Shown here one piece after another: positions 48,351 through 58,856 of a stretch of 64,000 nt of DNA (position 1 is its first letter; each line of letters begins with the position of its first letter). Both the position numbers and the translations under genes were made by a program. The notes beneath the pieces were generated by a model that made no database searches, was not told where the DNA came from, and worked only from the letters and a program-made list of their open reading frames with translations. The stretch lies in assembly GCF_900104515.1 (NCBI RefSeq), contig NZ_FNJL01000001.1:62001-126000 (forward strand), in the 5' to 3' direction. This stretch comes from Paracidovorax cattleyae. Its GTDB lineage: Bacteria > Pseudomonadota > Gammaproteobacteria > Burkholderiales > Burkholderiaceae_C.

Positions 48351-49244
48351 ATGAAACGCTGGCCCCTCTTCTCCTCCATCGCGCTCGCCATCGCAGTGAC
48401 GGCGGGCTGCGCCACCCTCGACGCGAAACAGCGCGAATGGATCTTCCAGCCCAGCGACCGGGCCTGGGGCGGCGCGCAATCCACGGACGACATGCAGGAC
48501 GTGTGGATCGCGTTCGATTCGCGTGCCACGGGCAAGGCGGAGAAACTGCACGGGCTCTGGATGCCCTCGGACCGGGCCAATGCGCCCGTGCTGCTGTACC
48601 TGCACGGTGCGCGCTGGAACGTCTCCGGCTCCGCCGGCCGCATCCGGCGCATGAACGACATGGGCTTCTCGGTGCTCGCGGTGGACTACCGCGGCTTCGG
48701 GCGCAGCAGCCCCACCCTGCCCTCCGAGGCGACGGCGCTGGAAGACGCCCGGGCGGCCTGGGACTGGCTGGCCGCGCGGGAGCCCCGGGCGCCGCGCTAC
48801 ATCTTCGGCCATTCGCTGGGCGGGGCGATCGCCATCGACCTGGCCGCCATGGTGCCGGACGAACAGGGCACCATCGTGGAGGGAACGTTCACCAACATTC
48901 CCGAGGTGGTGGCCACGTTCAAGTGGGGGTGGCTGCCCATCTCGGGCCTCATCACGCAACGTTTCGAGTCGATTCGCAAGGTGGCGCACATCGGCTCGCC
49001 GCTGCTCGTGGTGCATGGCAGTGACGACAGCCTGATTCCGCCGTCCCTGGGCAAGCGGCTGTACGAAGCGGCCCAGGGGCCGAAGCGTTTCGTCCTGGTG
49101 GAGGGCGGCACCCACCACAGCACCAACAGCGTGGGCGAAGCGCAGTACCGCGAGGCGCTGGCGGACCTGTTCCGGATCCCCGCCGGACCGGTGCCTGCGC
49201 GTGCGCCGGTGCAACGGGCCTCGGCCGCCAGTTCCGCGGCCTGA
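48351..49244 (+). CDS. alpha/beta hydrolase lipoprotein
   Basis: 297 residues from the ATG at 48351. The signal peptide ends in a lipobox (VTAGC, Cys20). The hydrolase core has VLLYLHGARWNVSGS, VDYRGFGRSSP, nucleophile FGHSLGGAIAIDL, Asp in VVHGSDDSLIP and His in GGTHHSTNS, the pattern of the BEM46/FAM108-like serine hydrolases. It is thus a membrane-anchored periplasmic esterase or peptidase of unknown substrate. It is divergent from the GDPD lipoprotein gene across 250 bases that include the Pho-box-like element; shared control is possible. Confidence 0.85.
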   Translation: MKRWPLFSSIALAIAVTAGCATLDAKQREWIFQPSDRAWGGAQSTDDMQDVWIAFDSRATGKAEKLHGLWMPSDRANAPVLLYLHGARWNVSGSAGRIRRMNDMGFSVLAVDYRGFGRSSPTLPSEATALEDARAAWDWLAAREPRAPRYIFGHSLGGAIAIDLAAMVPDEQGTIVEGTFTNIPEVVATFKWGWLPISGLITQRFESIRKVAHIGSPLLVVHGSDDSLIPPSLGKRLYEAAQGPKRFVLVEGGTHHSTNSVGEAQYREALADLFRIPAGPVPARAPVQRASAASSAA

Positions 49245-49245
49245 C

Positions 49246-49260
49246 CGGGCCAGGGCCCGT
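49246..49260. terminator. small hairpin between convergent hydrolase and hxlR-type genes
   Basis: CGGGC (49246-49250), CAGG, GCCCG (49255-49259), within a 20-base convergent gap; no T-tract. Confidence 0.3.
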
Positions 49261-49264
49261 AGAT

Positions 49265-49744
49265 TCAGCCCCCTGCGGAGGCCGCGGCGGCGCCCCGTGC
49301 CGCCAGGATCTCCGGCAGGTGCCCACCGATCCAGTCGGCCAGGGCCTGCACGTGCCGGCCGACCTCGCACCCCAGGGGCGTCAGGCGATACTCGACATGC
49401 GGCGGCACGACGGGATAGGCCCGGCGATCCACGAAACCGTCCCGCTCCAGCACCTGCAGCGTCTGCGCCAGCATGCGTTCGCTCACGCCACCCACCTTGC
49501 GCCGCAGTTCGCTGAACCGCAGCGTGCGGCGGTCGAGCGCCACCAGCACCAGCACGCCCCAGCGGCTCGTGACATGCTGCAGGATTCCCCGCGCCGGGCA
49601 GTCCGGCGACAGCACATCGCCCCGGCGCATCAGTTCGGCCAGGGGGAGGGACGCCCCGACACCGGAGGCCGGAGGCGGCGGGCGCGACGGCTCCGGAGCT
49701 GCGTCGGCAGATACGGGGACGGGGATGCTGGGGCGCTGGTCCAT
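49265..49744 (-). CDS. HxlR/YodB-type redox regulator
   Basis: 159 residues from the ATG at 49744 (a GTG one codon earlier is also in frame; AAGG upstream). A ~45-residue Pro-rich N-terminus precedes the HxlR winged helix: CPARGILQHVTSRWGVLVLVAL, RFSELRRKVGGVSERMLAQTLQVLERDGFVDR, HVEYRLTPLG. Cys49 in SPDCPARG sits where YodB/QorR-type regulators carry their redox- or quinone-sensing cysteine. The divergent gene encodes a QorB-like NAD(P)-binding quinone reductase, and a 24-base palindrome lies between, so it is most likely the repressor of that gene and of itself. Confidence 0.9.
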   Translation of the reverse strand: MDQRPSIPVPVSADAAPEPSRPPPPASGVGASLPLAELMRRGDVLSPDCPARGILQHVTSRWGVLVLVALDRRTLRFSELRRKVGGVSERMLAQTLQVLERDGFVDRRAYPVVPPHVEYRLTPLGCEVGRHVQALADWIGGHLPEILAARGAAAASAGG

Positions 49745-49751
49745 CACTTAC

Positions 49752-49775
49752 CTTTTTGTAGGTACTTACGAAAAG
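49752..49775. promoter_or_regulatory. 24-bp palindromic operator for the HxlR-type regulator
   Basis: The sequence centred on GTAC (49762-49765) has 10 of 12 positions pairing across 24 bases, with core GTAG-GTAC-TTAC arms flanked by CTTTTT/GAAAAG. It lies between the regulator and qorB-like start codons. Confidence 0.65.
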
Positions 49776-49828
49776 TTTGCTTGATGGTTATTGTCGCGTC
49801 TTCGTTCAACCGTCACAAGGAACAGGAC

Positions 49829-50695
<867 letters not shown>

Positions 50696-50742
50696 CCTGC
50701 CGGCGCGGGCAGGCACTGCGCGCTGGTACGCTCCGGGGGATC

Positions 50743-51795
50743 ATGTCCACTCCCCCTTCCCTGCCGGCCGCCGGTGCGCCGGCACTCCACCTGCCCCGCG
50801 AAGCGGCCGCACCCGCGCTTCCTGCCTGCCTCGCGCTGGCGGGCCCCACCGCGTCGGGCAAGACTGCCGGGGCTCTCGCCCTGGCCCGTGCGCTCGCGCC
50901 CCATCGTCCCGTGGAAATCGTGAGCGTGGATTCGGCGCTGGTGTACCGCGGCATGGACATCGGCACAGCCAAGCCGACGGCCGCCGAGCAGGCGGCCGTG
51001 CCGCACCACCTGATCGACATCCGCGATCCGCTGCAGCCCTACAGCGCGGCCGAATTCGTGGCCGACGCGCAGCGCCTCGTGCGCGAAATCCGGGCGCGCG
51101 GCGCCCTGCCGCTGCTGGTGGGAGGCACGATGCTGTACTTCAAGGCGCTGTGGGACGGCATCGACGACATGCCGCCGGCCGACGCCGGCGTGCGGGCCCG
51201 CCTGGAAGCACAGGCCGCGGCCGAAGGCTGGCCGGCCCTGCATGCGGAACTGGCCCGCGTGGACCCGCAGACGGCGGCCCGGCTGGCGCCCGGCGACAGC
51301 CAGCGCATCCAGCGGGCGCTGGAGGTCTGGCATGTGTCCGGCCGGCCGCTCTCGAGCTTTCACACCCGTGCCGCCCCGTCCGGGAATGCTGCGGGTGCGG
51401 GACACGGGCCCATGCCGCTTTTTTCGCTCGAACCGCAGGACCGTGCCTGGCTGCACGAACGCATCGCCCAGCGCTTCGACGCCATGCTGGACGAGGGTTT
51501 CGTGGACGAAGTCCGGCGCTTGCGCACGCGCGGCGACCTGCACCCGGACCTGCCGTCGATGCGCTGCGTGGGCTACCGCCAGGCGTGGGAGGCTCTGGAC
51601 GCCGAGGAGCGCACCGGCCGCCTCCCGCTGGCGGAGCTGCGCGAGCGCGGCATCGCCGCCACCCGGCAGCTCGCCAAGCGGCAGATCACCTGGCTGCGCG
51701 CGATGCCGTGGCGCCATGCGATCGCCTGCGATGCGCAGGGCGCCACGGACCGCTGGGTGGCTGTCGCGCTCGAAACGCTCGGGGTGCGGGCGTGA
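50743..51795 (+). CDS. miaA: tRNA dimethylallyltransferase
   Basis: 350 residues. The N-terminal ~25 residues are Pro/Ala-rich, then the kinase-like core [16 protein letters not shown] (Walker A), [35 protein letters not shown] and [11 protein letters not shown]. The C-terminal part has RIQRALEVW and [13 protein letters not shown]. It transfers dimethylallyl to A37 of tRNAs reading UNN codons. A TACGCT hexamer lies 10 bases upstream with a GGGGGA between. In many betaproteobacteria miaA follows mutL directly; here four accessory genes intervene. The stop overlaps the next gene's GTG start. Confidence 0.95.
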   Translation: MSTPPSLPAAGAPALHLPREAAAPALPACLALAGPTASGKTAGALALARALAPHRPVEIVSVDSALVYRGMDIGTAKPTAAEQAAVPHHLIDIRDPLQPYSAAEFVADAQRLVREIRARGALPLLVGGTMLYFKALWDGIDDMPPADAGVRARLEAQAAAEGWPALHAELARVDPQTAARLAPGDSQRIQRALEVWHVSGRPLSSFHTRAAPSGNAAGAGHGPMPLFSLEPQDRAWLHERIAQRFDAMLDEGFVDEVRRLRTRGDLHPDLPSMRCVGYRQAWEALDAEERTGRLPLAELRERGIAATRQLAKRQITWLRAMPWRHAIACDAQGATDRWVAVALETLGVRA

Positions 51796-52496
51796 CGGCC
51801 CACGGCGACGGAATCTCCGCGGGCATGCCGCTGCTGCAGGCGGCCGGGCTGACGCGCCATTACGGCACCGGCACGCCCGTTTTCCGTAGCGTCGATCTGG
51901 CGGTGCAGCCCGGGGAATTCATTGCCATCGTCGGCGAATCCGGCGTGGGCAAGTCCACGCTGCTCAACTGCCTGGCCGGGCTGGACCATTGGCAGGCCGG
52001 CAGTGTGCGCCATGGTGCGGCCGACCTGGGCACGATGGACGATGCGGAGCGCGCCCGCTGGCGGCGTGTGCACGTGGGTTTCGTGTTCCAGGCATTCCAC
52101 GTGCTGCCGCACCTGGATGTGGCGCAGAACGTGGCACTGCCGCTGATGCTGCTGGGCCGCAGCGACCCGGCGCGGGTGGACCGCATGCTCGAGGCGGTGG
52201 GCCTGCAGGGCCTGGGCGCGCGGCTGCCCCGGCAACTGAGCGGCGGCCAGCTACAGCGCGTGGCCATCGCGCGCGCGCTGGTGCACGGCCCCGGCCTGCT
52301 GCTGGCCGACGAGCCCACCGGCAACCTGGATCCGGCCACCGCGGAACGGGTGATGGACCTGCTCGTCGCGCAAACGCGCGACCACGGCGCCGCGATGGTG
52401 CTCGTCACCCATTCGCGGGCCGCGGCGCAGCGCGCCGACCGCACGCTGCGCCTGACCGCGGACGGCATCCGGCCGGAAGGCATCGCGGCCGGCTGA
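51792..52496 (+). CDS. ABC transporter ATP-binding protein (LolD/MacB-type)
   Basis: 234 residues from a GTG overlapping the miaA stop (GTGA); an ATG at 51825 is the alternative. It has Walker [10 protein letters not shown] (residues 48-56), Q-loop [11 protein letters not shown], signature LSGGQ, Walker B LLLADEP and the switch VTHS. The compact form and [16 protein letters not shown] are typical of ATPases paired with FtsX-type permeases (LolD, MacB, AttE). Its likely partners are the FtsX permease at 53.1 kb and the AttH-like protein at 59.9 kb, separated from it by hsp20 and other genes. Confidence 0.9.
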   Translation: MTAHGDGISAGMPLLQAAGLTRHYGTGTPVFRSVDLAVQPGEFIAIVGESGVGKSTLLNCLAGLDHWQAGSVRHGAADLGTMDDAERARWRRVHVGFVFQAFHVLPHLDVAQNVALPLMLLGRSDPARVDRMLEAVGLQGLGARLPRQLSGGQLQRVAIARALVHGPGLLLADEPTGNLDPATAERVMDLLVAQTRDHGAAMVLVTHSRAAAQRADRTLRLTADGIRPEGIAAG

Positions 52497-52511
52497 CCGC
52501 CCCGAACCGCC

Positions 52512-52940
52512 CTATTCGATCGCGAGCCGCTGCCCGCCGGTGCCGCGCTTCCTGGGCAGCGTCAGCGTGAGCACGCCGTGGTCGTATTTCGCCTTCGCTT
52601 CCTGCGCGTCGATCTCGGTCGGCAGCTGGAACGAGCGGGCGACTGCGCCGTAATAGCGCTCCGAGCGCAGCACCTTGTCGCCTTCGGTCTGCTGGTCGTG
52701 CTGCCGCACCTCGGCGCGCAGGCTCACAACGTTGCCGTCGAGCGAGACATGGATGTCTTCCTTGGGCACGCCGGGAATCTCGGCGTGCACGGTGTAGCCG
52801 CCGTCGCTTTCCTTCACGTCCACCTTGATCTGCTGCGGCGTGGGCAGGCCGTCGCCGTGCAGCGGGCGCACGTAGAAGCCGGGCGCGAAGTCCTTGAAAA
52901 ATTCGTCCAGAAGACCGCCACGGGTCACGAGTGAATTCAT
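52512..52940 (-). CDS. small heat-shock protein Hsp20
   Basis: 142 residues, with GAAGGAG upstream of the ATG at 52940. The alpha-crystallin domain (about residues 37-135) has VKESDGGYTVHAEIPGVPKEDIHV, SERYYGAVARSFQLP and HGVLTLTLPRK, and the C-terminal tail ends QRLAIE, containing an I/V/L-x-I-type anchor. It forms oligomers that hold unfolding proteins. A sigma-32-like promoter lies about 70 bases upstream. The gene is inserted in opposite orientation between an ABC ATPase and its likely permease. Confidence 0.92.
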   Translation of the reverse strand: MNSLVTRGGLLDEFFKDFAPGFYVRPLHGDGLPTPQQIKVDVKESDGGYTVHAEIPGVPKEDIHVSLDGNVVSLRAEVRQHDQQTEGDKVLRSERYYGAVARSFQLPTEIDAQEAKAKYDHGVLTLTLPRKRGTGGQRLAIE

Positions 52941-53007
52941 GATGAGCTCCTTCGTCGTGTCGAACATCGGGGGTGGAAAACGTGCCGGCATGCCGGCCGC
53001 ACTGCCC

Positions 53008-53035
53008 ATATAGGCCTGCGGCCACGCGCTTCAAG
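53008..53035 (-). promoter_or_regulatory. sigma-32 heat-shock promoter of hsp20
   Basis: On the minus strand CTTGAA (53030-53035), 14-base spacer, GCCTATAT (53008-53015), close to the CTTGAA / CCCCATNT consensus with legal spacing. The leader would be about 60 bases. Confidence 0.6.
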
Positions 53036-53077
53036 ACCCGTGCGGAACCGCCGAGGCACCCGCCGTGACGGCAGCGC

Positions 53078-53083
53078 CACAAT
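53078..53083 (+). promoter_or_regulatory. -10 element of the FtsX-type permease gene (near-leaderless)
   Basis: CACAAT six bases before the ATG at 53090, with no ribosome site. Confidence 0.35.
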
Positions 53084-53089
53084 CGCTCC

Positions 53090-55690
53090 ATGCTCGCCTT
53101 GCTCCGCACCTTTTCCTGGCAGGAACTGCGCCGCCATCCCTGGCGCACCGCGGTGGCCATGGTGTCCGTCATGCTGGGTGTCGCCCTGGCCTTCGCGGTG
53201 CATGTGATCCATGCCTCCGCACTCTCGGAATTCAGCCAGGCCGTGCGCGCGGCCGGCGGCCAGCCCGACCTGCAGTTGCGCGCCGCGCAGGGCGACCTGC
53301 CGGAACTGCTCTACGGCCCCGTGGCCACCCACCCTTTGGTGGCGCGGGCGGGCCCGGTGCTGGAGATCCCCGTGCAGGCCGTCGCCCCCGGACGCAGTCC
53401 GGTGGCGTTGCGCGTCGTGGCGGCAGACGCACTGCTGCTCGGCACCATGGCGCCGGAACTCGCGCCGCGGCCGTTCCCGGACGCCGGCCGGCTCGCCATG
53501 CTGTCGCCTGCCACGCTGTTCCTCAACGCGGCGGCGCTGCAGACACTCGGGCTGGGCACAGACCGCGGCAGCCCGCTCACCTTGCGCCAGGGCCTGGCCG
53601 GGCACGCAGCCCGGGTGGCCGGCACGGTGGCGGCCGCGGGGCCGCCGCTGGCGGTGATGGACATCGGCGCGGCGCAGGATTTCTTCGGCCGCGCAGGCCG
53701 GCTGAGTCGCATCGACGTGCAGTTGCAGCCCGGCCGGCGCGTGGAGGATTTCCAGGCAGCGCTGCCACAGATGCTGCAGGCCGCGGGCCTGGAGGCGGCC
53801 GATGCGGCGGGCCTTGCCGTGGTGCGGCCGCAGGACACGGCACGGCGCACGGACGACCTGTCCCGCGCCTACCGGGTGAACCTGACGGTGCTGGCCCTGG
53901 TCGCGCTCTTCACCGGAGGCTACCTGGTGTTCTCCGTGCTGGCGCTGAGCGTGGCGCGCCGCGGTCCGCAATTCGCGCTGCTGGCGGTGCTCGGTGCCAC
54001 GCCGCGCATGCGGCGGGCCCTGGTGCTGACCGAGTCCGCGGCCCTGGGAGCCGCCGGCAGCGTGGCCGGCATCGCGCTAGGCACGGGCCTGGCCGCACTG
54101 GCGCTGCGCGCCATGGGGGGCGACCTGGGCGGGGGATATTTCGATGGTGTGCGCCCCCCGCTGCAGTGGAGTGCCGGCGCCGCGTTGCTGTACGTGGCGC
54201 TGGGGACCGCGGCCGCGCTGGCGGGCGGCTGGTGGCCGGCGCGCGAGGCGGAACGGCTGGCTCCGGCCGCAGCACTCAAGGGGGCCGGCACGGCCTCCGA
54301 CATGCAGCCCCGGCTGGCACTGCCCGCGATGTGCGCCGCGGCGGGGTGTGCATTGGCATTCGCGCCGCCGGTGGGGGGGCTGCCGATCGGTGCATACGCA
54401 TCGGTCGCGCTGCTGCTGGTGGGTGGCATCGGCCTGCTGCCGGTGCTGGTGCATGGACTGCTGAGCCTGCTGGCCCCCTGGGCGGGCCGTCGCCCGCTGC
54501 CGATGCTCGCGGTGGAGCGTGCCCGGCGGATGCACGGCATGGCGGCCGTGGCAGTCGGCGGCGTGGTGGCCAGTCTGGCCCTGTCCGTGGCATTGACGGT
54601 GATGGTGGCCAGCTTCCGCGGCTCGGTGCTGCAGTGGCTGGACACCGCACTGCCCGCGCCGCTGTACCTGCGTGCAGCGGGTGCCGGCGGAGGCGGCGGC
54701 GATGCACCCTTTCCGCCGGGTTGGGACGACACCGTGGCGCGGCTGCCCGGTGTGGAACGGGCCGAGGCGCTGCGCATCGGCAGCCTGCTGCTGGATCCCT
54801 CACGCCCCGCCGTGGCACTGCTGGCCCGGTCCTTCGGGCGCGGCGCGGCGCAGACACTGCCGCTGCGCGAGGCACCGCTGGCCGTGCCGCCGGGGCACAT
54901 GGCGGTGTACGTGAGCGAAGCGCTGGCCGATCTGTACGGGGTGCGGCCGGGCACCCGCTGGCCGGCGCTGTCCCGGGCCATGGCCCTGCGCGCGCTGGGC
55001 GCCGGACAGCCCACGGCCGAATTCTTCGTCGCAGGCATATGGCGCGACTATGTGCGCCAGTTCGGCGCGGTCGCCATGGAGCGCAGCGACTACATCCGGC
55101 TCACGGGCGATGCGGGCATCGACGATCTGGCGATATGGCCCGCGCCGGGCGCGGACGAGGCCGCGCTGCGGCTCGCCATCACGGCCCGGCTGCCGCAGGC
55201 GCTGCGCGAAGGCGGGGAGCCCGCCGTCGAGTTCAGCACCGCACAGGCGATCCGGGAACGTTCCCTAGCGCTCTTCGACCGCAGCTTCGCCGTGACCTAC
55301 TGGCTGCAGGCCGTGGCCATCGGCATCGGGCTGTTCGGCATCGCCGCGAGCTTCTCGGCGCAGGTGCTCGCGCGTCGCAAGGAACTGGGCCTGCTGTCGC
55401 ACCTGGGCCTGACGCGTCCGCAGATCCTCGGCGTGGTGGCGGGCGAAGGCGCGGCATGGACCGCTGTCGGGGCCGTCGCGGGGCTGGCGCTCGGCTGCGC
55501 CGTCTCGGCAGTGCTCGTCCACGTGGTGAATCCGCAAAGCTTCCACTGGACCATGGAGATGCACATCCCCGCAGCACGCCTGGCGCTGCTGTGCTGCGCC
55601 GTGGTCGCGACGGGCACGGTGGCAGCGTGGCTTGCAGGCTACTCGTCTGCATCCCGCCACGCAGAACTGGCGCTCCGGGAAGATTGGTAA
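53090..55690 (+). CDS. FtsX-like ABC transporter permease
   Basis: 866 residues: an N-terminal helix (MVSVMLGVALAFAVHVIHAS), a ~200-residue periplasmic MacB-like domain, three-helix FtsX modules at about residues 265-400 and 765-860, and further helices and a second periplasmic loop between (about 440-740). The final helices contain the coupling region LARRKELGLLSHLGLTRPQIL. It is the eight- to ten-helix duplicated form (YbbP-like/AttF-AttG fused type). It presumably works with the ATPase at 51.8 kb and the AttH-like protein downstream to move lipids, peptides or secondary metabolites across the envelope. Substrate unknown. Confidence 0.9.
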   Translation: MLALLRTFSWQELRRHPWRTAVAMVSVMLGVALAFAVHVIHASALSEFSQAVRAAGGQPDLQLRAAQGDLPELLYGPVATHPLVARAGPVLEIPVQAVAPGRSPVALRVVAADALLLGTMAPELAPRPFPDAGRLAMLSPATLFLNAAALQTLGLGTDRGSPLTLRQGLAGHAARVAGTVAAAGPPLAVMDIGAAQDFFGRAGRLSRIDVQLQPGRRVEDFQAALPQMLQAAGLEAADAAGLAVVRPQDTARRTDDLSRAYRVNLTVLALVALFTGGYLVFSVLALSVARRGPQFALLAVLGATPRMRRALVLTESAALGAAGSVAGIALGTGLAALALRAMGGDLGGGYFDGVRPPLQWSAGAALLYVALGTAAALAGGWWPAREAERLAPAAALKGAGTASDMQPRLALPAMCAAAGCALAFAPPVGGLPIGAYASVALLLVGGIGLLPVLVHGLLSLLAPWAGRRPLPMLAVERARRMHGMAAVAVGGVVASLALSVALTVMVASFRGSVLQWLDTALPAPLYLRAAGAGGGGGDAPFPPGWDDTVARLPGVERAEALRIGSLLLDPSRPAVALLARSFGRGAAQTLPLREAPLAVPPGHMAVYVSEALADLYGVRPGTRWPALSRAMALRALGAGQPTAEFFVAGIWRDYVRQFGAVAMERSDYIRLTGDAGIDDLAIWPAPGADEAALRLAITARLPQALREGGEPAVEFSTAQAIRERSLALFDRSFAVTYWLQAVAIGIGLFGIAASFSAQVLARRKELGLLSHLGLTRPQILGVVAGEGAAWTAVGAVAGLALGCAVSAVLVHVVNPQSFHWTMEMHIPAARLALLCCAVVATGTVAAWLAGYSSASRHAELALREDW

Positions 55691-55890
55691 ATCAAATAAA
55701 TGCTTACCACGTGATGCTTTTTGTTGAATTTCCCGCAGAATGACGTCATTGCGAATGGCTATGGGGTTCAGGGGAGGACGCTCCATGACAAGGTGCCCGA
55801 GCACCGACGAGGCCGTTCAACGTATTACTACATTCATCGCAGCCACCGGCCACCATCACCGGCCTGCAGGTTGCACCGGAGGATATCTTC
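55691..55890. other. AT-richer intergenic region
   Basis: 200 bases between the permease and the IPTL-CTERM gene. It holds the 8-base palindrome TGACGTCA (55741-55748), some AT-rich sequence and a strong GGAGGA ribosome site at its end. I see no convincing promoter pair, terminator or small gene. Confidence 0.4.
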
Positions 55891-56598
55891 ATGCTTCGTC
55901 ACCCACTGCGCTGGCTGGCCGGCGCCGCGCTCGCCGTCGCCCTCTGCGCACCCGCCGCGGCCCAATGGGTGGTCCCGCCGGGCTCCTCGCTCGACGTGCC
56001 TCCGGGCGGCACCGTGGACATCGCCTGCACGTCGCTGGACATGCAGGGCACGCTGAATCTCAGCGGCGGCACGCTGTCGGTGGACTCTTCCGCAACGTTT
56101 GCCTCCGGCTCCAACGTGACCGGCTCCGGCGGCACCATCTCGGTGGGCGGAGACCTCATCGCCACGGGTCCGGTGAACACCGGCAACAACACCCTCGTGC
56201 TGCGCGACGGATGCGACCCCGGCAACACTTCCCAGATCAGCGGCAACATCGTCGTGCAGAATCTCGTGCTGCAGAGCACGACGGGCCGCAACTTCGTCCT
56301 GCCCGCAGGCGCCAACATCACGGTGCTGGGCTCGCTCACGATCCAGGGCACCCAGGCGCAGCCGGTGCAGCTCACGGCCGCCAGCGGCACGGCCGTGGTC
56401 AACCTGGGCCCGAATGCCACCGTCACGCGCAATTTCGCCAGCGTGCCGCCCACGGTGCAGATCGGGGCTGCAGCGACGGCAGTGACCTCGATTCCCACGC
56501 TCAGTGAATACGGCCTGGCGCTGCTGTCGCTGCTGATGGTCGCGCTCATGGGCTGGAAACTCCGCGCACCGGTACCGCGCCCGCACCGCGCAGGCTGA
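55891..56598 (+). CDS. IPTL-CTERM sorting-domain surface protein
   Basis: 235 residues with GGAGGA upstream. A signal peptide (cleavage near AAAQ, residue 25) is followed by a Gly/Ser/Thr/Val-rich, beta-helix-like body (GTLNLSGGTLSVDSSATF, GGTISVGGDLIATG, ITVLGSLTIQGT). The C-terminus is a textbook protein-sorting tail: IPTLSEYG (201-208), a hydrophobic helix (LALLSLLMVALMGW) and a basic end (KLRAPVPRPHRAG). IPTL-CTERM proteins are recognised by exosortase XrtH, which cleaves near the motif and delivers them to the cell surface. The usual Trp is Tyr here. The next gene encodes a collagen-like secreted protein. Confidence 0.88.
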   Translation: MLRHPLRWLAGAALAVALCAPAAAQWVVPPGSSLDVPPGGTVDIACTSLDMQGTLNLSGGTLSVDSSATFASGSNVTGSGGTISVGGDLIATGPVNTGNNTLVLRDGCDPGNTSQISGNIVVQNLVLQSTTGRNFVLPAGANITVLGSLTIQGTQAQPVQLTAASGTAVVNLGPNATVTRNFASVPPTVQIGAAATAVTSIPTLSEYGLALLSLLMVALMGWKLRAPVPRPHRAG

Positions 56599-56611
56599 AT
56601 GAATGAATGAA
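56596..56611 (+). repeat. (TGAA)4 microsatellite at the IPTL gene stop
   Basis: Four TGAA copies that include the stop codon; because the period is four, a TGA falls in each of the three reading frames. Confidence 0.6.
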
Positions 56612-56714
56612 TAACCGGCCCGGGTGGAGCACCGCGGCCCAGGCCGGTACCTGTCGCGAGCGCCGCATGCGCGTTCCAGGACATCCAGAAAATCAATAGA
56701 GAGAGGGTTCCACC

Positions 56715-57647
<933 letters not shown>

Positions 57648-57658
57648 GCCCCCCACAA

Positions 57659-57680
57659 CCGGGGCCGCTCCAGGCCCCGG
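57659..57680 (+). terminator. GC-rich hairpin after the collagen-like gene
   Basis: CCGGGGCC (57659-57666), GCTCCA, GGCCCCGG (57673-57680): a perfect 8-bp stem without a T-tract, just before the glycosyltransferase gene. It could be a weak terminator or an mRNA-stabilising hairpin. Confidence 0.4.
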
Positions 57681-57714
57681 TACGATACGCCCGGCGTCCA
57701 CCACCCGATCCGCA

Positions 57715-58791
57715 GTGAGCCGCCCCCGCATCTGCCTCAACATGATCGTGAAGAACGAGGCACCGGTGATCATCCGGTGCCTCGCTTCCGTGCGGCCCTT
57801 CATCGACCACTGGGTGATCGTGGACACGGGTTCCACCGACGGCACGCAGGACATCGTGCGCGAATTCCTGCAGGGCGTGGCCGGCAGCCTGCACGAGCGG
57901 CCCTGGAAGAATTTCGCGCACAACCGCAACGAGGCGCTGGAGCTCGCGCGGCCGCAGGCGGACTACGTGCTCTTCATCGATGCGGACGAGCAGTTGCGCG
58001 TTCCCGAGGGGTTCGCCTGGCCTGTGCTGTCAGCCGACGGGTACATGTTCACCTGCCGCATGAACGACTGCGAGTACCTGCGCAACGCCATGGCCGCCGC
58101 GCGCGTGCCCTGGCGCTGGGAGGGCGTTCTGCACGAGTTCCTGGCCGCGCCCGCGCACGCGCCCTGGCAGCCGCTGCCCGGCCCGGTGATCGATGTGTCG
58201 CACGATGGCGCGCGCGCCCGCGATCCGCAGACCTACCTGCGCGACATCGCCGTGCTCGAACAGGCGCTGCGGGACGAGCCCGGCAACACGCGCTATGCGT
58301 TCTACCTGGCCCAGAGCCTGCGGGACGCGGGCCGGCTGCAGGAGTCGCGCGAAGCCTACCGGCGGCGCGCGGCGATGGGCGGCTGGGACGAGGAATGCTG
58401 GTTCGCGGTCTTCCAGGTCGCCGTGCTCACCGAGCGGCTGGAAGGCCCGCCGCACGAGGTGCGGGACGCCTATCTCGCGGCCTATGCGCAGCGGCCGGTG
58501 CGCGCCGAACCCCTGTGCGAACTGGCCCGCTACCACCGGCTGCGGTCGGAGTTCGCACTGGCCCACCTCTATGCGCAGCAGGCGGCGCGCATGCCGCGGC
58601 CCGCGGATATCCTGTTCGTGGACGCCGGCGTGTACGAGTGGCGCGCGCTCGATGAGCTCACCGTGAGCGCGTTCTACGTGCAGGCCTTCGAGCAGGGCCG
58701 CGAGGCGCTGCAGAACCTCCTGCGCGAGCGGCGCTTCCCGCCTTCCGAGGCCGCACGCATCGAAGCCAACCGCCCCTTCTTCGGGCTGTAG
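57715..58791 (+). CDS. family-2 glycosyltransferase with TPR-like C-terminus
   Basis: 358 residues from a GTG at 57715. The GT-A fold begins [18 protein letters not shown] with the nucleotide-sugar motif [12 protein letters not shown] and the metal-binding FIDADEQL (DxD). The C-terminal half is alpha-helical with TPR-like repeats ([50 protein letters not shown]). This architecture occurs in cytosolic protein or peptide glycosyltransferases such as the SunS-like group. There is no signal or membrane helix. It lies right after the Thr-rich collagen-like gene, a plausible acceptor; that link is inference. Confidence 0.87.
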   Translation: MSRPRICLNMIVKNEAPVIIRCLASVRPFIDHWVIVDTGSTDGTQDIVREFLQGVAGSLHERPWKNFAHNRNEALELARPQADYVLFIDADEQLRVPEGFAWPVLSADGYMFTCRMNDCEYLRNAMAAARVPWRWEGVLHEFLAAPAHAPWQPLPGPVIDVSHDGARARDPQTYLRDIAVLEQALRDEPGNTRYAFYLAQSLRDAGRLQESREAYRRRAAMGGWDEECWFAVFQVAVLTERLEGPPHEVRDAYLAAYAQRPVRAEPLCELARYHRLRSEFALAHLYAQQAARMPRPADILFVDAGVYEWRALDELTVSAFYVQAFEQGREALQNLLRERRFPPSEAARIEANRPFFGL

Positions 58792-58819
58792 CGCAGGATG
58801 CGGAGCATGGGCGCCGCCA

Positions 58820-58839
58820 CCCGCCCGCCCGCCCGCCCG
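58820..58839 (+). repeat. (CCCG)5 tetranucleotide repeat
   Basis: Five perfect CCCG units, partly continued, ending 17 bases before the ATG at 58857, where copy-number changes would alter promoter or leader spacing. Confidence 0.6.
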
Positions 58840-58856
58840 CCTGCGATACTTCCCGC

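Noticed and set aside
53065-55743. An 892-codon frame overlapping the FtsX permease gene on the same strand
   Set aside because: Shifted-frame shadow with Gly/Arg/Ala bias, no hydrophobic helices; the permease frame is convincing.
55741-55748. TGACGTCA palindrome before the IPTL gene as a CRE-like site
   Set aside because: An isolated 8-base palindrome can arise by chance and no matching bacterial regulator is evident.
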